Shown in pieces: positions 1 to 13,500 of a stretch of 64,000 bases of DNA (positions are counted from its first letter, which is position 1; each line of letters begins with the position of its first letter). This DNA is from Escarpia spicata. Its lineage: Eukaryota > Annelida > Polychaeta > Sabellida > Siboglinidae. The stretch lies in assembly GCA_963995525.1 (NCBI GenBank), contig OZ023217.1, positions 23,109,581 to 23,173,580 of the forward strand. The letters run 5' to 3'. Position numbers and translations under genes: made by a program. Below the pieces are notes generated by a model. The model did not search any database and had not been told where the DNA came from. It worked only from the letters and a program-made list of their open reading frames with translations.

Positions 1-106
1 TCAGTGTCACAAGAAAACCTTACCTATACAGCCTTAGAGACACATTTTCCAAATAAACAATGACAAATACCGGTACTTTTCTGCATGACCTGTATGTATT
101 TGTAAT

Positions 107-1146
107 GTACACATGACCTGGATGTACTTCTACAAATGACCAGGACGTATTTCTACACATAACCTGGACATACTTCTCCACATGACTTGGATGCACTTCT
201 ACACATGACCTGGACACACTTCTACGCATGACTTGGATGCACTTCTACACATGACCTAGACATACTTCTCCACATGACTTGGATGCACTTCTACACATGA
301 CCTGGACACACTTCTATGCATGACTTGGATGCACTTCTACACATAACCTGGACACACTTCTACGCATGACTTGGATGCACTTCTACACATGACCTGGACA
401 CACTTCTCCACATGACTTGGATGCACTTCTACACATAACCTGGACACACTTCTATGCATGACTTGGATGCACTTCTACACATGACCTGGACACACTTCTA
501 CGCATGACTTGGATGCACTTCTACACATGACCTAGACATACTTCTCCACATGACTTGGATGCACTTCTACACATGACCTGGACACACTTCTACGCATGAC
601 TTGCATGCACTTCTACACATGACCTGGACACACTTCTACGCATGACTTGGATGCACTTCTACACATGACCTGGACACACTTCTACGCATGACTTGGATGC
701 ACTTCTACACATGACCTGGACATACTTCTACACATGACTTGGATGCACTTCTACACATGACCTGGACATACTTTTACACATGACTTAGATGCACTTCTAC
801 ACATGACCTGGACATACTTTTACACATGACCTGGATGCACTCCTACACATGACCTGGACATACTTCTACACATGACTCTGATGCATTTCTACACATGACC
901 TGGATGCACTTCTACACGTGACCTGGATGTACTTCCACACGACCTGGATGTACTTCCACACATGACTGGATGCATTTCTACAAATTACTTGGATGTACTT
1001 CTACACATGACCTGGACATATTTCTACACATGACCTGGACGCACTTCTACACATGACCTGGATGCACTTCTACACAAGACCTGGATGTACTTCCTCACAT
1101 GTATATGACCTGGATGTACTTCCGCAAATATGACATGGATGTACTT
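107..1146. repeat. 23-bp minisatellite with 46-bp dimer order
   Basis: About 45 tandem copies of a 23-bp unit built on acttctacacatgacctgga. Two variants, one with 'acacatgacctggacac' and one with 'acgcatgacttggatgc', alternate over much of the array and give a 46-bp higher-order period. The short open frames here are only translations of the repeat. The array continues on the far side of a LINE fragment at 1147-1339. Confidence 0.93.
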
Positions 1147-1332
1147 CTACAAATAGTAACAACAGGAAAGATAGCAGGAAAAAGATCCAGACGACGCCAG
1201 AGAATAAAAATAATAGATAGCCTCTCAACATGGTGTGGAAGGAGCACAACAGAACTGCTACAAACTATACACGACCGTGCGGTTTGGAGGGCCGTGATCG
1301 CCAACGCCTGTGACAGACGTGGCACATAGAAG
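1147..1332 (+). mobile_element. LINE ORF2 C-terminal fragment inside minisatellite
   Basis: The plus frame ending at 1329 reads GKRSRRRQRIKIIDSLSTWC, followed by a Trp-Arg segment (VWRAVIANAC) and a stop. This is the usual extreme C-terminus of non-LTR retrotransposon polyproteins: a basic GKR..R.R stretch, then a D/E-R-xxWR-xxVxNAC tail. No reverse transcriptase core is present, so it is a 5'-truncated remnant. The same minisatellite family flanks both sides, so it either landed in the array or the array grew around it. Confidence 0.7.
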
Positions 1333-1339
1333 AAAGTAC

Positions 1340-1735
1340 TTCTACACATGAGCTGGTCATGTGGATGTACTTCTAGTAATCTACACATGACCTGGATGTA
1401 CTTCAACACATGACCTAGACGTACTTCTACACATGACCTGGTCACCAGTATGTACATTTACACATCTGGATGTACTTCTACACATGACCTGGTCACCAGT
1501 ATGTACATTTACACATCTGGATGTACTTCTACACATGACCTGGTCACCAGTATGTACATTTACACATCTGGATGTACTTCTACACATGACCTGGTCACCA
1601 GTATGTACATTTACACATCTGGATGTACTTCTACACATGACCTGGTCACCAGTATGTACATTTACACATCTGAATGTACTTCTACACATAACCTGGTCAA
1701 CTGGATGTACTTCCAGATACAAGATCTAGATGTAA
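1340..1735. repeat. 51-bp minisatellite
   Basis: Tandem 51-bp units (unit starts near 1449, 1500, 1551, 1602 and 1653) join the 23-bp motif of the neighbouring array to a 28-bp segment, tggtcaccagtatgtacatt plus tacacatc. Because 51 is a multiple of three, open frames run through on both strands. They are repeat translations and not genes. Confidence 0.92.
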
Positions 1736-2517
1736 TTTTTAACTCACACAAATACATTATCTAAATATCCTTTTCCATATAAATTAATACATCACCTGAA
1801 TAAAGTAAATATTCCTACACCAAATCACACCTGGATGTAGTACTTTTTTCTGGTTTCACCTGACCTGAATAACCAAAATAATCACCATTCGGCATGGTTT
1901 GGATTACACACTTCCACATGCATAAACTTACTTCATGCTGTAAATTGTCCACGCTGGTTTTGTTATCTGATGTCGGTAAACAGGTGAAATGCAACCTCAC
2001 TGGCATAGAGAACAATCCATAATTAGGTTTCAAGTATGTCACAGTGATGGAGTTGAACATAAACACATAATTAATTAAACATAGAGCACAGTACTCATGT
2101 ATCGGATTTGCAATTGGCATACTATAGTACGCAGGACATGGTAGGATCATCTATCAGTATAACGAATTAAGGTTCAAACATGAGCATGCGAACTGCAGGC
2201 AATACGTGAACATGACCTTACTTTCCATCTATCCAATCAGCACCATTGTTTAGTTCAAACTAGACATTACTGGGTTTGAATAATAATCACATTTGAAATA
2301 AATTAACATACAAACAGTTATTAAATCATTCATCAGCATTGTGCAGATCTAGCTGATATATTTTTTAACAAGCGCAGCTGTATTAATCCTACATGGAATG
2401 AGCTTAAATGCCTATAGCTACACTGAATAATGTATTTAATTTGTAATTATAGATCTGCAACAAGAGAACAATTAATGTAAAGTGTAAACTGTGAACTCCC
2501 ACCAGTCCCTCGCTAGT

Positions 2518-2549
2518 CTGTGTCACATGACCAGCGTCATGTGACACAG
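2518..2549. promoter_or_regulatory. Perfect hairpin with mirrored CACATG E-boxes
   Basis: Arms ctgtgtcacatgac (2518-2531) and gtcatgtgacacag (2536-2549) are exact reverse complements around the 4-base loop cagc. Each arm carries TCACATGA, the M-box type of E-box bound by MITF/TFE bHLH-zip factors in animals. The hairpin is seen directly; a regulatory role is inference. Confidence 0.4.
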
Positions 2550-2612
2550 TCAGTGTTACAATCATTACATATCTTCATGTGGAAAATCAAATGTAAGTTG
2601 TATATCTAGAGA

Positions 2613-2722
2613 TAAAGAGGGAGAGACGGGGAGAGAAAGAGCGAGAGAGGAGAGAGACAGAGAGAGAGGAGAGAAATAGAGAGAGAGGAGACAGAGAGAG
2701 AAAGAGGAGAGAGAGAGAGAGA
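2613..2722. repeat. GA-rich microsatellite
   Basis: Imperfect (ga)n/(gaga) purine tract on the plus strand with interspersed ggag and aaga. Confidence 0.9.
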
Positions 2723-4804
2723 TTGTCACAACTCACAGAGATGAATTCAAGATGTGCAATGTATCACTACACGACATATATTTTACAGCATTAAATGGCA
2801 GATCAACTAAACTTCAACTTCAGAGGTCAAATGTAAAGTTATTGACTGGATGATTTAATGATCTGTTAAATTCTCATTTCGTACAATTACCAACAATGTT
2901 GAAATAGAAAACTTAACAGAATTGTGACATTTTAGCCTACATATAACGTATTTATAATCATATTTCTGGCGTATTACTAGTTAGTATAAAATTTGGGAAT
3001 TACAACAGTAAGTTGTAGAAGTTATTTTAATTCTGATTATGATGTTAATATAATGGTAAAATTGCAATATATATCATGGCTTATATCCAGGGATATTCAG
3101 CAACAACAACATCCAACCCAATAGCAACATTGGATACAGCTTACTCACATTTCTCACAACTTTAAATGTTTAATGTGAGAACATAACCCCTGTCATTCAG
3201 GTAAGACATTAAAACTGATGTCCCGTCAACCTAAATGTCCGTACTGATGTGGGTAATGGATAACATCCACGGACCACACCCACCGCGGTAACCAATGACA
3301 ACCACTGTATGTCCCCTTTAAACAGCCACTGTGTGAAGACGAGCGCACTACAGGTGTGAGATTTCTGCATGGTGTCGATGCAGTCAATAGACACATCATC
3401 TGTTCACTGTATGGCTAACGACACAATCTAACAACAGATGATTGATAGGTCTCTTAGATGCGTCTTCACTCCATCAAACATGAACAACATGCCAGACTAC
3501 ATAAAGAATGCATCTCTACAGTTGTTATGCAAAGACAGAGAACTGTAAAGACTGCATGTAAGAAAGCGCAGTGTCCAACTATCGGTGATCCATTACCCCA
3601 TTAACACAAGACATTCTGGTTGAAGGGGGTCAGTTTTAAAATGTCTTACCTGAATAACAAGTGTAATTTTCTCATTAAAGCTGCTAGAAATGTCAACAAA
3701 TTGTATTGAATGTTTATTAAGCCATTTGACTGGCTGATGTTCCAAACTAAAGAATAAACTGAATATCTGTTGACAAACCCCTCATATCACTGTTTTACCA
3801 GTAAACATAAATAAGTCACAACTAAAATACCCTATAAATGATTACTATTGATATCTTATGATCACAATTATAAAATACATGTTTAGTAGAGGGTACATTA
3901 TAACATTTTACATAATTTTGTTACAATAATTAATATACATGATTACCTTTACATAAAATATATCATTACAACAGCTATGGATTAGCACTGTTTATGAATG
4001 ATGCCTCACATTTAACTTTCATTAGAAACCTCAGCCCTCTTTGCACGCCTTGACAATTTGTTAAACCTGTCCATGGTTTCTTTACAGTATGACAAACTGT
4101 TCAACAAAAACTGCTGTCATGTGCAATCGATCAATAACTCTACGGTGGTATATAAAAGTATGCAAAAACATTTTTACTGTGGAAACTGGTTGGTAAGGTA
4201 CTGAGTAGGCCTACATGTAATACCACGTATGGTTACTATTTGACACAGTACTTACCCAATGCTTACCTGACCAGCTGCAGAATATTTGTAGCAAAAATTG
4301 GTACCCGGTAGTCATGAACTATTGTTTATGAACACAAGTGCCCTCAGCCCTGTTATGATGCATTATGCAAGTGACAGGTGTGTCTTGAGTCTCCCGACCG
4401 TGCTACAGGTAGCAATTAAGTCATTACTAAGTCTAGAAAGTGGATACTCAGACAAGACTATATATGGCCTTAGATGTAAGACATTAACATACCTTGAGAC
4501 AAAAACATCACTGACACTACTGACTACCCTCATTTGGTGACATAGACTTCATGACTCACCCCCTATACACGGGCATATTGTGTCAGTGACAATGTGTGTC
4601 TGTATGGCAAGGAGTCACAGTGAAGGACACAACTAAAGAATAATATTGTACAATAGAAGAACATGAAAGCACAGGGCACATTATTAATTTATAATAATTG
4701 TATTACTAATGTCTTTCAATTATTAAATATATATACATTGAGGGGAAAAGCTACGGGTTGTCTATAAATAATATAATTTGATATAGTATTACATAAATGA
4801 CACA

Positions 4805-4885
4805 TGAAATGAAAAAGGTAAGTTCTTATATAGTGCAGAATCCAATCAGGACTGCTCAAAGTGATAAATTTACACTTTACTCCCT
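4805..4885 (-). mobile_element. SINE-A 3' fragment
   Basis: The segment starting ggtaagttcttatatagtgc and running to 'ctccctggcagacttgttcaattgaa' is the reverse complement of the 3' part of the tRNA-headed SINE at 12951-13282. It has lost the tRNA-like head. Confidence 0.7.
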
Positions 4886-7800
4886 GGCAGACTTGTTCAA
4901 TTGAATGACATCTTGGAATGAAAGATATGTTTGTAGTCATTGATGACTAACACCTGATTATATTTTATTGTTATATTCTAACATGGTTCAAGAAAAGAAC
5001 ATTTGTTACTGTAAACTACCATTAACTGCAGAGTTGCCACCACAACAACAGAACAAGTAAAATCACAGACAGGATAAGGGAAATGAGGTTGAGGTTTGAT
5101 GAGTTTTGCTACAAACACACTAGTACAGTTACTGGAATGGGATCAAGGACATAAATCATAATCATAAAAATCATGTAGCAACCATAACATCCAGAGCAAG
5201 CCTTGGTAACCCAGTCTAGATATATTTACTCTCTAAACAAAGTTGTAGAGAGTTGTGTTGACAGAGACAGACTACAGGAGCACAAAGTTGACACCAACGG
5301 ATGATCAATGCCAAACATGTACAAGTTAATAATAATATACTGACAGTGTATCAACTAACATGTGCATGTTGTCTGCCAACTTTCTTTATTCTATCAACAC
5401 CACAAGTCCACAATTATGGACATGTGCATTTCAAATACTGTTTTAATTAGAACAACCATAGCATACATAAAACTATAATACTGCCACCTGGTGGAATTCA
5501 CTTAATCAAAACACACCATACATCAATAGAAACAAAACTATGCTAAATCAGTTTTGAAATATAAACTTCTCCAGTGTAAGATTTTGTTATTTGCTAATCT
5601 TACTTGGTAAGAGAAATAAAATTATATACATTTGGTAAAACATAATCCCTTCTTACCTTAATCTTAGACTACACTGTATGAGCTAGACATACATGGTTTA
5701 AATAATCAGATATTGTTCTGATCGAACAGGTCAGATTATCTAACGTCTGACTATGTAGATCTATACAGATGTCACAACACATTTCGGAATCAGACATGCT
5801 CCATTTCATTTGCCTGATGTGATAAAAAAATCATAGTTTTTTCACTGCTTCAAGATTACAAACTCTGTGGAAGGAAGTGCAAAAATCATACAAACATACA
5901 CAAATCTACAGGGCTGCCTACCTGACAAAAACAATTTCCGTAATGACACCCCCCCTGTCGAATCCCACCCCACTCCCTGGTCCACAAGGTTGCCAATCAA
6001 ACCTTTCTCTGACAAGCCCAGCCTGTTTAGGGTGCCTGGGAATCCAGGAAGTTACTAATTTAATCATCAAAAGTAGATATACTCTGTTTCAACATAATTG
6101 TGTTGCTACACTGTAACTCCTGTCAGCAGTTAGGGTAGTTAGCACTTCAAAGGGATGCTTGTTTAATAACATCCAATAAGTTACATTGTGTTAATTACAG
6201 CTGTCAGTGCATGCATGGCCAGACATGCCCAAGTGTTTGTCTGTAGAGCATCACTGTGGGAAAGACAGCGCCAGTGAATTGCCAATAATCATCCAACCAG
6301 CTTCTAAATTTACAACGCACAGCAGGATACATTATAATTATTACTAACAGTCAATGACAACAAATTTAAATTGTTGTATTCAAATAAAAACCTTTGAATA
6401 AAAATATTATAATTTTATATTGCAATTGCAACAATTATAATATTCATTTTATATTCTAAGACATTTTATAATTATATTCATAACTTTCTGAAAACCATAA
6501 CTATTTAATGTAATTTAATGGTTCTACCTAATGCCTGTATCTAGTCACATATATATCTACTGTTGTCAATTGGATATTAATATTATAATTAAGTGGTGGA
6601 CATTTACAGGAGAGTAAATTAGTCCCTGACTTTTCAAATTGTTGTTTAGAATAGAATAAAATTTTATTTTGGAATCCCAAGAGGCTTATGTTGAGGACCA
6701 CCTGGATAATCATCATTATAACAGTCAGGTTCCTTATTTGATAAAATTACAGCATAACATTAAAATAGTACATTAATCTGAAACAAGGTGAATAGGATAT
6801 ACATTACATTAATTTGTTGTTGTTTTTTTACAAAAATAATATGGGTTGTCTACTAATCAATTGTTAATCAATAATTTAATACACATTTAAGATAGAATTT
6901 CCAATATAATAATGATAACATATCATAAATATAAAATAAAAAGATGTTTGATTAATGTTTTTATATTATAAGTTCTTAACACAATAACTTGAAGATGGGA
7001 ACATGCAATGTAAAAGATTTCCAAAATAAATTATTGGACGTCAATGCAAGCAGATTTGAATCAAGTTACAAATAATAAAATGAATTAATAATCAATATAA
7101 TAATATAGATCATAGTATTATACAGCTGTATGTATAATTTACATTTTTAACAAACTGGTGTGGTGTTTCAAATGCAAACACTCACTCTGTCTCAGTGACT
7201 GAAATCTGAATGTATGAAACAATGCAGTGTCAACGACGTGGCATATCAGAGACGTAGTCATAGACATAGTCTGACTTAGAGACTTAGTCTTAGTCGTGAT
7301 AGACACTGGACAGGCATAGCATAGACCTGTAACTGCCTAATCGGCTTTGCATTCGCAGTAAATCCGTTATACAAATGGTTTACCATACAAATTGATGTTA
7401 AGGTCAAGAAATCAGGCCGTGACGCAGTAACTGCGTGTGATGGTGTGTTTTTATTGCCAGGCGACACTAAACTGGCTGTGACACCTGAGGCTGAGGGCCA
7501 GTGTCGTGGGGCTGTGTCTGGCGCTGGCAGAGACGTACGGCTAGCCCTGGCTTGACAGACAACAGTCAACGTCACCTGCTCTGCTCTGGGTATTCGGCAC
7601 ACACACTCTGGCTCCTGTCGCCTATATGATAATGTGATAACTAAAACAGGCACTTACATACAATCGTTTACATACGCCGTTGCCTACTTAGACCTCGATG
7701 CATGTGTCAACAAATGCTACTTTTGGCTTCCACGGTTCCCTCCCCTCTCGTCCGTTCTGATTGGCCCGCTACGATATTACGCTTAATGAAAAACGGAAAG

Positions 7801-8227
7801 TACGACTCTGGATATAGTAAACGAATAATCAGATAGCCTATAATATAAAATGACGAGGACGCACATTACAGATATGGGAGCGCTATTATTCAACATGTGG
7901 GTAATTTTATGACATTCCAGGATATCATTATTTTTACTGTAGAAGACACTGTTTGGCATTCGAAATTAATCCGGACAACTTGATCAGCGCGCCATGGAAT
8001 TAGGGCCTACATTAGGAACTTTAGGATTGTGCAGCTCCATAATACAAACTACGACAATGATTATGACAATGGCAGTACGTTATTGTCCCTTGGGAGGAAT
8101 TAATGTGAAGTGTCAGAAGAATATAAAGCTAATGTATAGAAGGCAATATAAAAGATCGAACGTCAAATACGTACGTGAGCATTTCCACAGTCACACATAC
8201 CACCACCATTTCATCACAGTATTACAC

Positions 8228-8270
8228 GCACTCATACACACACGCACACGCACACACACACACACTCCCA
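8228..8270. repeat. CA microsatellite
   Basis: Short imperfect (ca)n tract with cgca interruptions. Confidence 0.85.
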
Positions 8271-8615
8271 ACAAAGATGGCTATCACAATAGGCACTACA
8301 CGAGGTGATGCATGGTCTCACCATGTCAGAATAACTGGACTGGTTTGCGAATTCTGTCACTATCAGCAGGATCTCAGTTACAAGTACATAGCCGGTTGAA
8401 CCTTGGTAAATAGACACTACTACTACTGCTTTAAGCAGTCCTGATCGAGGTCTGGACACTGAGCTATATGTAAGATTATTTATATTACATTTAACTTGTA
8501 TCTTAATGTACCTAAAGATAATTATGTAAAGGTAAGTTCTTACATAGCGTATTATTCTGTCCGTATGCGCGTATAATCATTCCCTGCGTACCTGTTTGCT
8601 GACACCATCACGACT

Positions 8616-8776
8616 TCTCACTCACTCACTCACTCACTCACTCACTCACTCACTCACTCACTCACTCACTCACTCACTCACTCACTCACTCACTCACTCA
8701 CTCACTCACTCACTCACTCACTCACTCACTCACGCACTCACCTCACTCACCTCACTCACCTCACTCACCTCACTCA
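8616..8776. repeat. (CTCA)n microsatellite
   Basis: About 29 near-perfect ctca tetramers, followed by a run with a cctcactca period towards the right end. The Leu-Thr-His-Ser open frame over it is a repeat artefact. Confidence 0.97.
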
Positions 8777-8979
8777 TCCATTGACCGGGCCGATCGTAGG
8801 GATGCGCTTTTAGAGCATCAACAGTGATTTATTTCTTTATAATTGGGAAGAATTCAGCTACGCTGCCGTTATTGTGCGAAGAGACAGTATTATAGTATTA
8901 TCCGGCCACCACTGTTTACAGCCAAGCTCTAATTCGCACCTTCACTGACAGCCGAACGATATGGTGTAGAAAATGTTTC

Positions 8980-9240
8980 GCTACCGCGCCGTCGTAACTT
9001 TAGCTTCTCCGCTGTCTCGCCTCGACTCGTGACATCGGAACACAGGGAGTGAGGTTGAATTTTATTTTTAGTCGCTGCGCGGCCGCAATTTCACCTTCTC
9101 GCTGTCTCGCGATATCTCCTTTCTCGACTCCACTGATGAAATCGAAGGACGGGGGAGCGGATGCTGTTGAACAAATTTCGCCGCCGTCGCGCCGCCGTAT
9201 CTTCAACTTCACTGCTGGCTCACCTGTGCATGACATCGAC
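8980..9240. repeat. GC-rich imperfect repeat patch
   Basis: Three diverged copies of a motif of the form gcgccg..aactttagcttctccgctgtctcgcc occur near 8982, 9077 and 9189. The patch is much richer in GC and CpG than its surroundings. It may be a small CpG-rich repeat or a degraded element end; I recognise no gene in it. Confidence 0.4.
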
Positions 9241-9389
9241 TGGGGGGGGGGTGCGCTTTTGAAATTGTTTCTCCCATAACTTCATGCAGCTTAATTATTG
9301 TACCCTGAACGGGGGTACATTTCCAAGGTATGTCTATGGGGCACAGTCACGATCGAGGGAAGATGCAAAAAGGTCTACACAGGCCCCTT

Positions 9390-9720
9390 GGATCCGCTTG
9401 TGGATAATATATTCACCACGCTACCGTCCTCCACGTGGACACCCCTCGTCGATGTGATTCTTAGTTCCACTGCACCGATCGTAATCACCGAGTTGCATTA
9501 TCAATACAACAACTCACGATTTGTGCACAATAAGACCTAATAGGTGCAGCGGCTTGTTCGACATTCTAACCTACCCATGCCATGGGTAATTTATGTAGGC
9601 TACGTTGTCAACTACAATCCATGACTTTTGAGGACGACGGCCATGAACTTGGTCTTGGCAACGTTGACCTGCAAACCGACCAAAGCGCACGCGTACGCTG
9701 TCTATGGCTTCACTAGGGTC
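9390..9720 (-). mobile_element. Degraded LINE reverse transcriptase fragment
   Basis: The minus strand around 9630-9690 translates to GLQVNVAKTKFMAVV, which matches the conserved region just after the reverse transcriptase YADD box (GLxVNxxKTK). Further along the minus strand, a shifted frame reads SVIT..GAVELRI, like the S.I..DGR...E...RI thumb segment of many LINEs. Several frame breaks are present. No catalytic box is visible. Confidence 0.45.
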
Positions 9721-10041
9721 GACTTTCGGTCTTCCATAAAGAGCTACACAATCAAATCGCCGTCAATTTGCGAAACTATCTCAACATGTCTACTCGCCAC
9801 ACCAGATCAAACGGTCTTCACCACTTCATTCCCCAATCAGTTAAAACGGACGTCTTTAAATAATATAGTTCCTTCCCTTGCACAATTACAGACTGGAACT
9901 CCCTTAGCCCAGAAATATCCACCTGTGACAAAATTTTAACTTTCAAATGCAAGATTAGAAAATAACTTGTAGGTATAGGAAACCCTGTGGTTAGCATCCA
10001 AATGGATAGGCGCAATATCTTAGCAATTAATAATAAACATA

Positions 10042-10186
<145 letters not shown>

Positions 10187-10561
10187 ATCCTGATGTTACA
10201 TCGCCTGATGCTGTCCAAGGGTGACCACGGGATTATATACCGACTGGTTCTTCCCGTTATCAATGTAAATGACATGACGACTAGGTCGTCGATCTGCGTA
10301 CCCTGCGTGTACATGCATATGCATAATTTAGCAGGAAGATGTATAAGAAAGTAAAATCACTGTCTAAATATTACATGTACAAACTGCTCTAGTCAAAGTT
10401 TAAGACCGCTGCATAAAACCCAGCGTATATAAGGTCAATACTTAATGCTGGTCCGAGTTTGTTATGGTAACGCTCTAAGACTAAGAGTAAGAGTCTAAGT
10501 GTAATGTTGCCGTCGTTTCCACTTGATACCAGGAGATTTACTATTTTACAAATCAAGTGTT

Positions 10562-10573
10562 CAAAAATGGCGG
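10562..10573 (+). promoter_or_regulatory. YY1-like motif over the PIN1 start codon
   Basis: caaaaatggcgg contains AAnATGGCGG, the core consensus of YY1, positioned so that its ATG is the start codon. This arrangement is common at TATA-less housekeeping promoters in animals. Binding is inferred. Confidence 0.4.
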
Positions 10574-13500
10574 ATGATATACCAAGCGATTGGGGTTGGG
10601 ATGTTAGAACTAGCCGTTCTACAGGTAATTCATTCATGGTTGTATATCACTAGGATGCACATAAATAGACAAAGTTTAGATAAATGTATGCAAACATTTG
10701 CAACATATTGCCAAACGTTATATTTGTACGAATTGTGTCCCCATACCTGAGCGATAAAAGATGATGCTGGTGTGGGAATAATCGTGGGCCCAATCGTGTG
10801 TTGCTATTTTTACTAAAACCCGATGAAATACTTCTGTAAGATATTTATGTATTCAATCTCTAGCACATATTCCATCCAATTTCTGCAAAGAAACTTATAA
10901 AAGTTGTTTTGAGTGAACTACACTGTCTACAGTACTTACGAAAATATACCAGCGAAATCCAAATCTCGATTCTCGTTGAAGTCAATGAAGACGCCTGTGT
11001 CAAAAATCGTGGGTCCTATCTACTCTGTAAATTGTTCACGTATCATGTGAATCAGTGCAAGACAACGCATTGTATTAAAATAGGCTAAGGCAATCTTTTA
11101 CTTTCCTACCATGATCAAATTTCGCCAAAAAACTCAAGTAAAACTCGACTTCTATGGCAGCACCTATTCCGTACAGTGACATTATCATAATCATTACTGT
11201 ATGCATGTTCGCGCGCAGTGTAAATATGTATAATATATCGTTAATATATACGTGTATGTCTGTGCATGTACACTGATACGTTCTTTTGAAAAGAAAATTA
11301 ATACAAATTATTATTCTATTAATGAAATATAATGCTACCATCAGACATGTATTAATCATAATAATATTAATACATTTTTGGACATTCACTACTTAATAAG
11401 CGTAATGAAATATGGTGATAGAAAAATAAAAATAAATTTAACGGTTTGGTCACATTCTAAAATAATATTAATATCTTAGTGCTTTTTTATTTTTTTTATT
11501 GTAGGAATAACGGCTTAAACAATAAAATTCATCTTTGAATTAAGCTCGTCGTAATTTCGCGGCAGTTACGTCGAATTGCCGTGTTCACCGCCAATCGATG
11601 TATCACAAGTAGTTTCCTTTTTTCCATAGAGTGGCAGCAAATTGTGCATAATTTGTTCCAAACCTGCACTTTTAATGGTGACACAAAAAAATTGTTGGAA
11701 ATGAGGAATGCGTCTTCTTGGTTGAGTTTGTTACATTAACTAATTACGGAAAGGAGTTTCCCAGCTTAGCAAAATGCACAATTTAACCAAATGTTCACAT
11801 ACAGGTGTAGATGAATTTATATGATTCATCCTAAGTCTGAATGCTCCCCAAAATTGTGTCATTCGTTGGAGCACCGACTCGTGCATTAGTCATCAACTGA
11901 AAAAGAATTGACCCACGGGAACACAATTATTGGCTATTCGTAAGACTTATTTTATTACATTAAGTAGAAAACTTTCATTACCTGCAAACCATACTGATGA
12001 TAATAATTATACCTTAATTAATCGAACTACTTTTTTACAGAAACAATGCCAGTATATATTAAAGATGTATTATATATGTATATTTATATCGCGCATGAAC
12101 ATGCATACTACAGTAATGATATCACCACTGTAGTCTGTACGGAATTTCTGTGAAGCTCGACACAATATCAATTTTATGGTAACCGTGGAGCAACGGATCG
12201 TCATCGCCGTAGAAGTCAAGTTTTACTTGAGTTTGTTTTGTGAAATTTAATCGTGGTAGGAATGTGAAATAATTTTTTTTGTATTGTAGTGTGTGTATAT
12301 GTATATAAGATATGTGAGGAGAAGTTTGGCTGGGGTAGGTGGTCGTTTTCAAGGTTAGGTCAGAAAGTAAAAGATCGATTAGGCCAAGAGCAATAGAACA
12401 CAAGATTTCAGTGCCACAAATTTAGACCTGCCTGAACTTTCCGGTTGTGAGTATATTTGTTAACTGGCTACACATGCCGACAGACATTTATAATAACCCA
12501 CCTGCACAACTAGAATAACTCTCATAGTCAGTGCACTCAGTTAAATAAAGCATGCATAGTTATTAATTTTTACAGTGACATTTAGTATTGACTTGTGATC
12601 ATTGGCAGTGCTGCTCTCTTGCGTAAAATTATTTAATAAAAAATTCACATCACAAACACTGCCGCAGGTTGTATGACAATGCATTGGTCAATGTGAATAT
12701 CTTGAGCTTGAAATATATTAAATACAAAAGTAATTCATGTCGTTTTTTATAATATTTGAACATTTTATTCAGATACTTTCCAGAGGCAAATACAAATACT
12801 GTGGCATTTGAGGTCCACGTATGCATATTATGTAATTGCTAAGTACTGATCATTTGTATTTAGCTCAATCATGCAACCAATCCTATTATTCTAAACAATT
12901 ATATTTGTAAGTTTATATATGCGCCCTGTCATTAATATTCTTATATTTGTGAAGCGCAGTAGCACAGCGGTAAGACCTCTAGACTCTCGACTGAGAGAAC
13001 GCGGGTTCGAATCCTGTGCGGTGGTGTCGAACCTTGGGCAAGTTCGTTTACTCTACATTGCTTCAGTTCACTCAGCTGTATGAATGAGTACCTGGCTATG
13101 GACAGTAGTGGATATTTTTGTACGAATAGTCTTCGCGCATTAATTGCAGCATGGCTGAATTCTTCCCAGAGAAGTCGAGATGGTGTTCGATTGAACAGGT
13201 CTGCCAGGGAGTAAAGTGTAAAGCGCTTTGAGCAGTCCTGAGGACTGGATACTGTGCTGTATAAGAACTTGCCTTTTATATTGCATATCACAGAATGTGG
13301 ATTTCATCATTTGATGGCTATGCCAAACAAGTGACAAAAAAGTGCATTTTCCATACAAACCACCTTAATTCATTTCATAGATTTTTTATCAGAAACACAT
13401 TGTCATGTGCATAATTTTTTCCCAGGCCAGACGTATTACTTGAACAAGTACACGAATGAGAGTCAGTGGGACAAACCGAGTGGACCGGCCGAGAGACAGG

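Larger units (their letters stand above)
1736..7990. other. Gene-poor A+T-rich intergenic stretch
   Basis: No recognisable exon was found. All open frames are short, low in information and without family signatures. The stretch holds a perfect hairpin (2518-2549), a GA-rich microsatellite (2613-2722), a SINE 3' fragment (4805-4885) and A+T-rich inverted-repeat-like sequence around 6360-7140. Around 7680-7800 base composition becomes more balanced and an inverted CCAAT box (gattggcccg, about 7759) occurs. That could be promoter sequence, but no transcript can be attached to it. Confidence 0.5.

Noticed and set aside
7276..7653. Minus-strand open frame of 125 residues
   Set aside because: Somewhat higher GC content here lowers stop frequency. 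No family signature was found.
12951..13030. Possible functional tRNA gene
   Set aside because: A- and B-box-like sequences are present but the cloverleaf does not close, and multiple diverged copies with a common tail show it is a SINE head.
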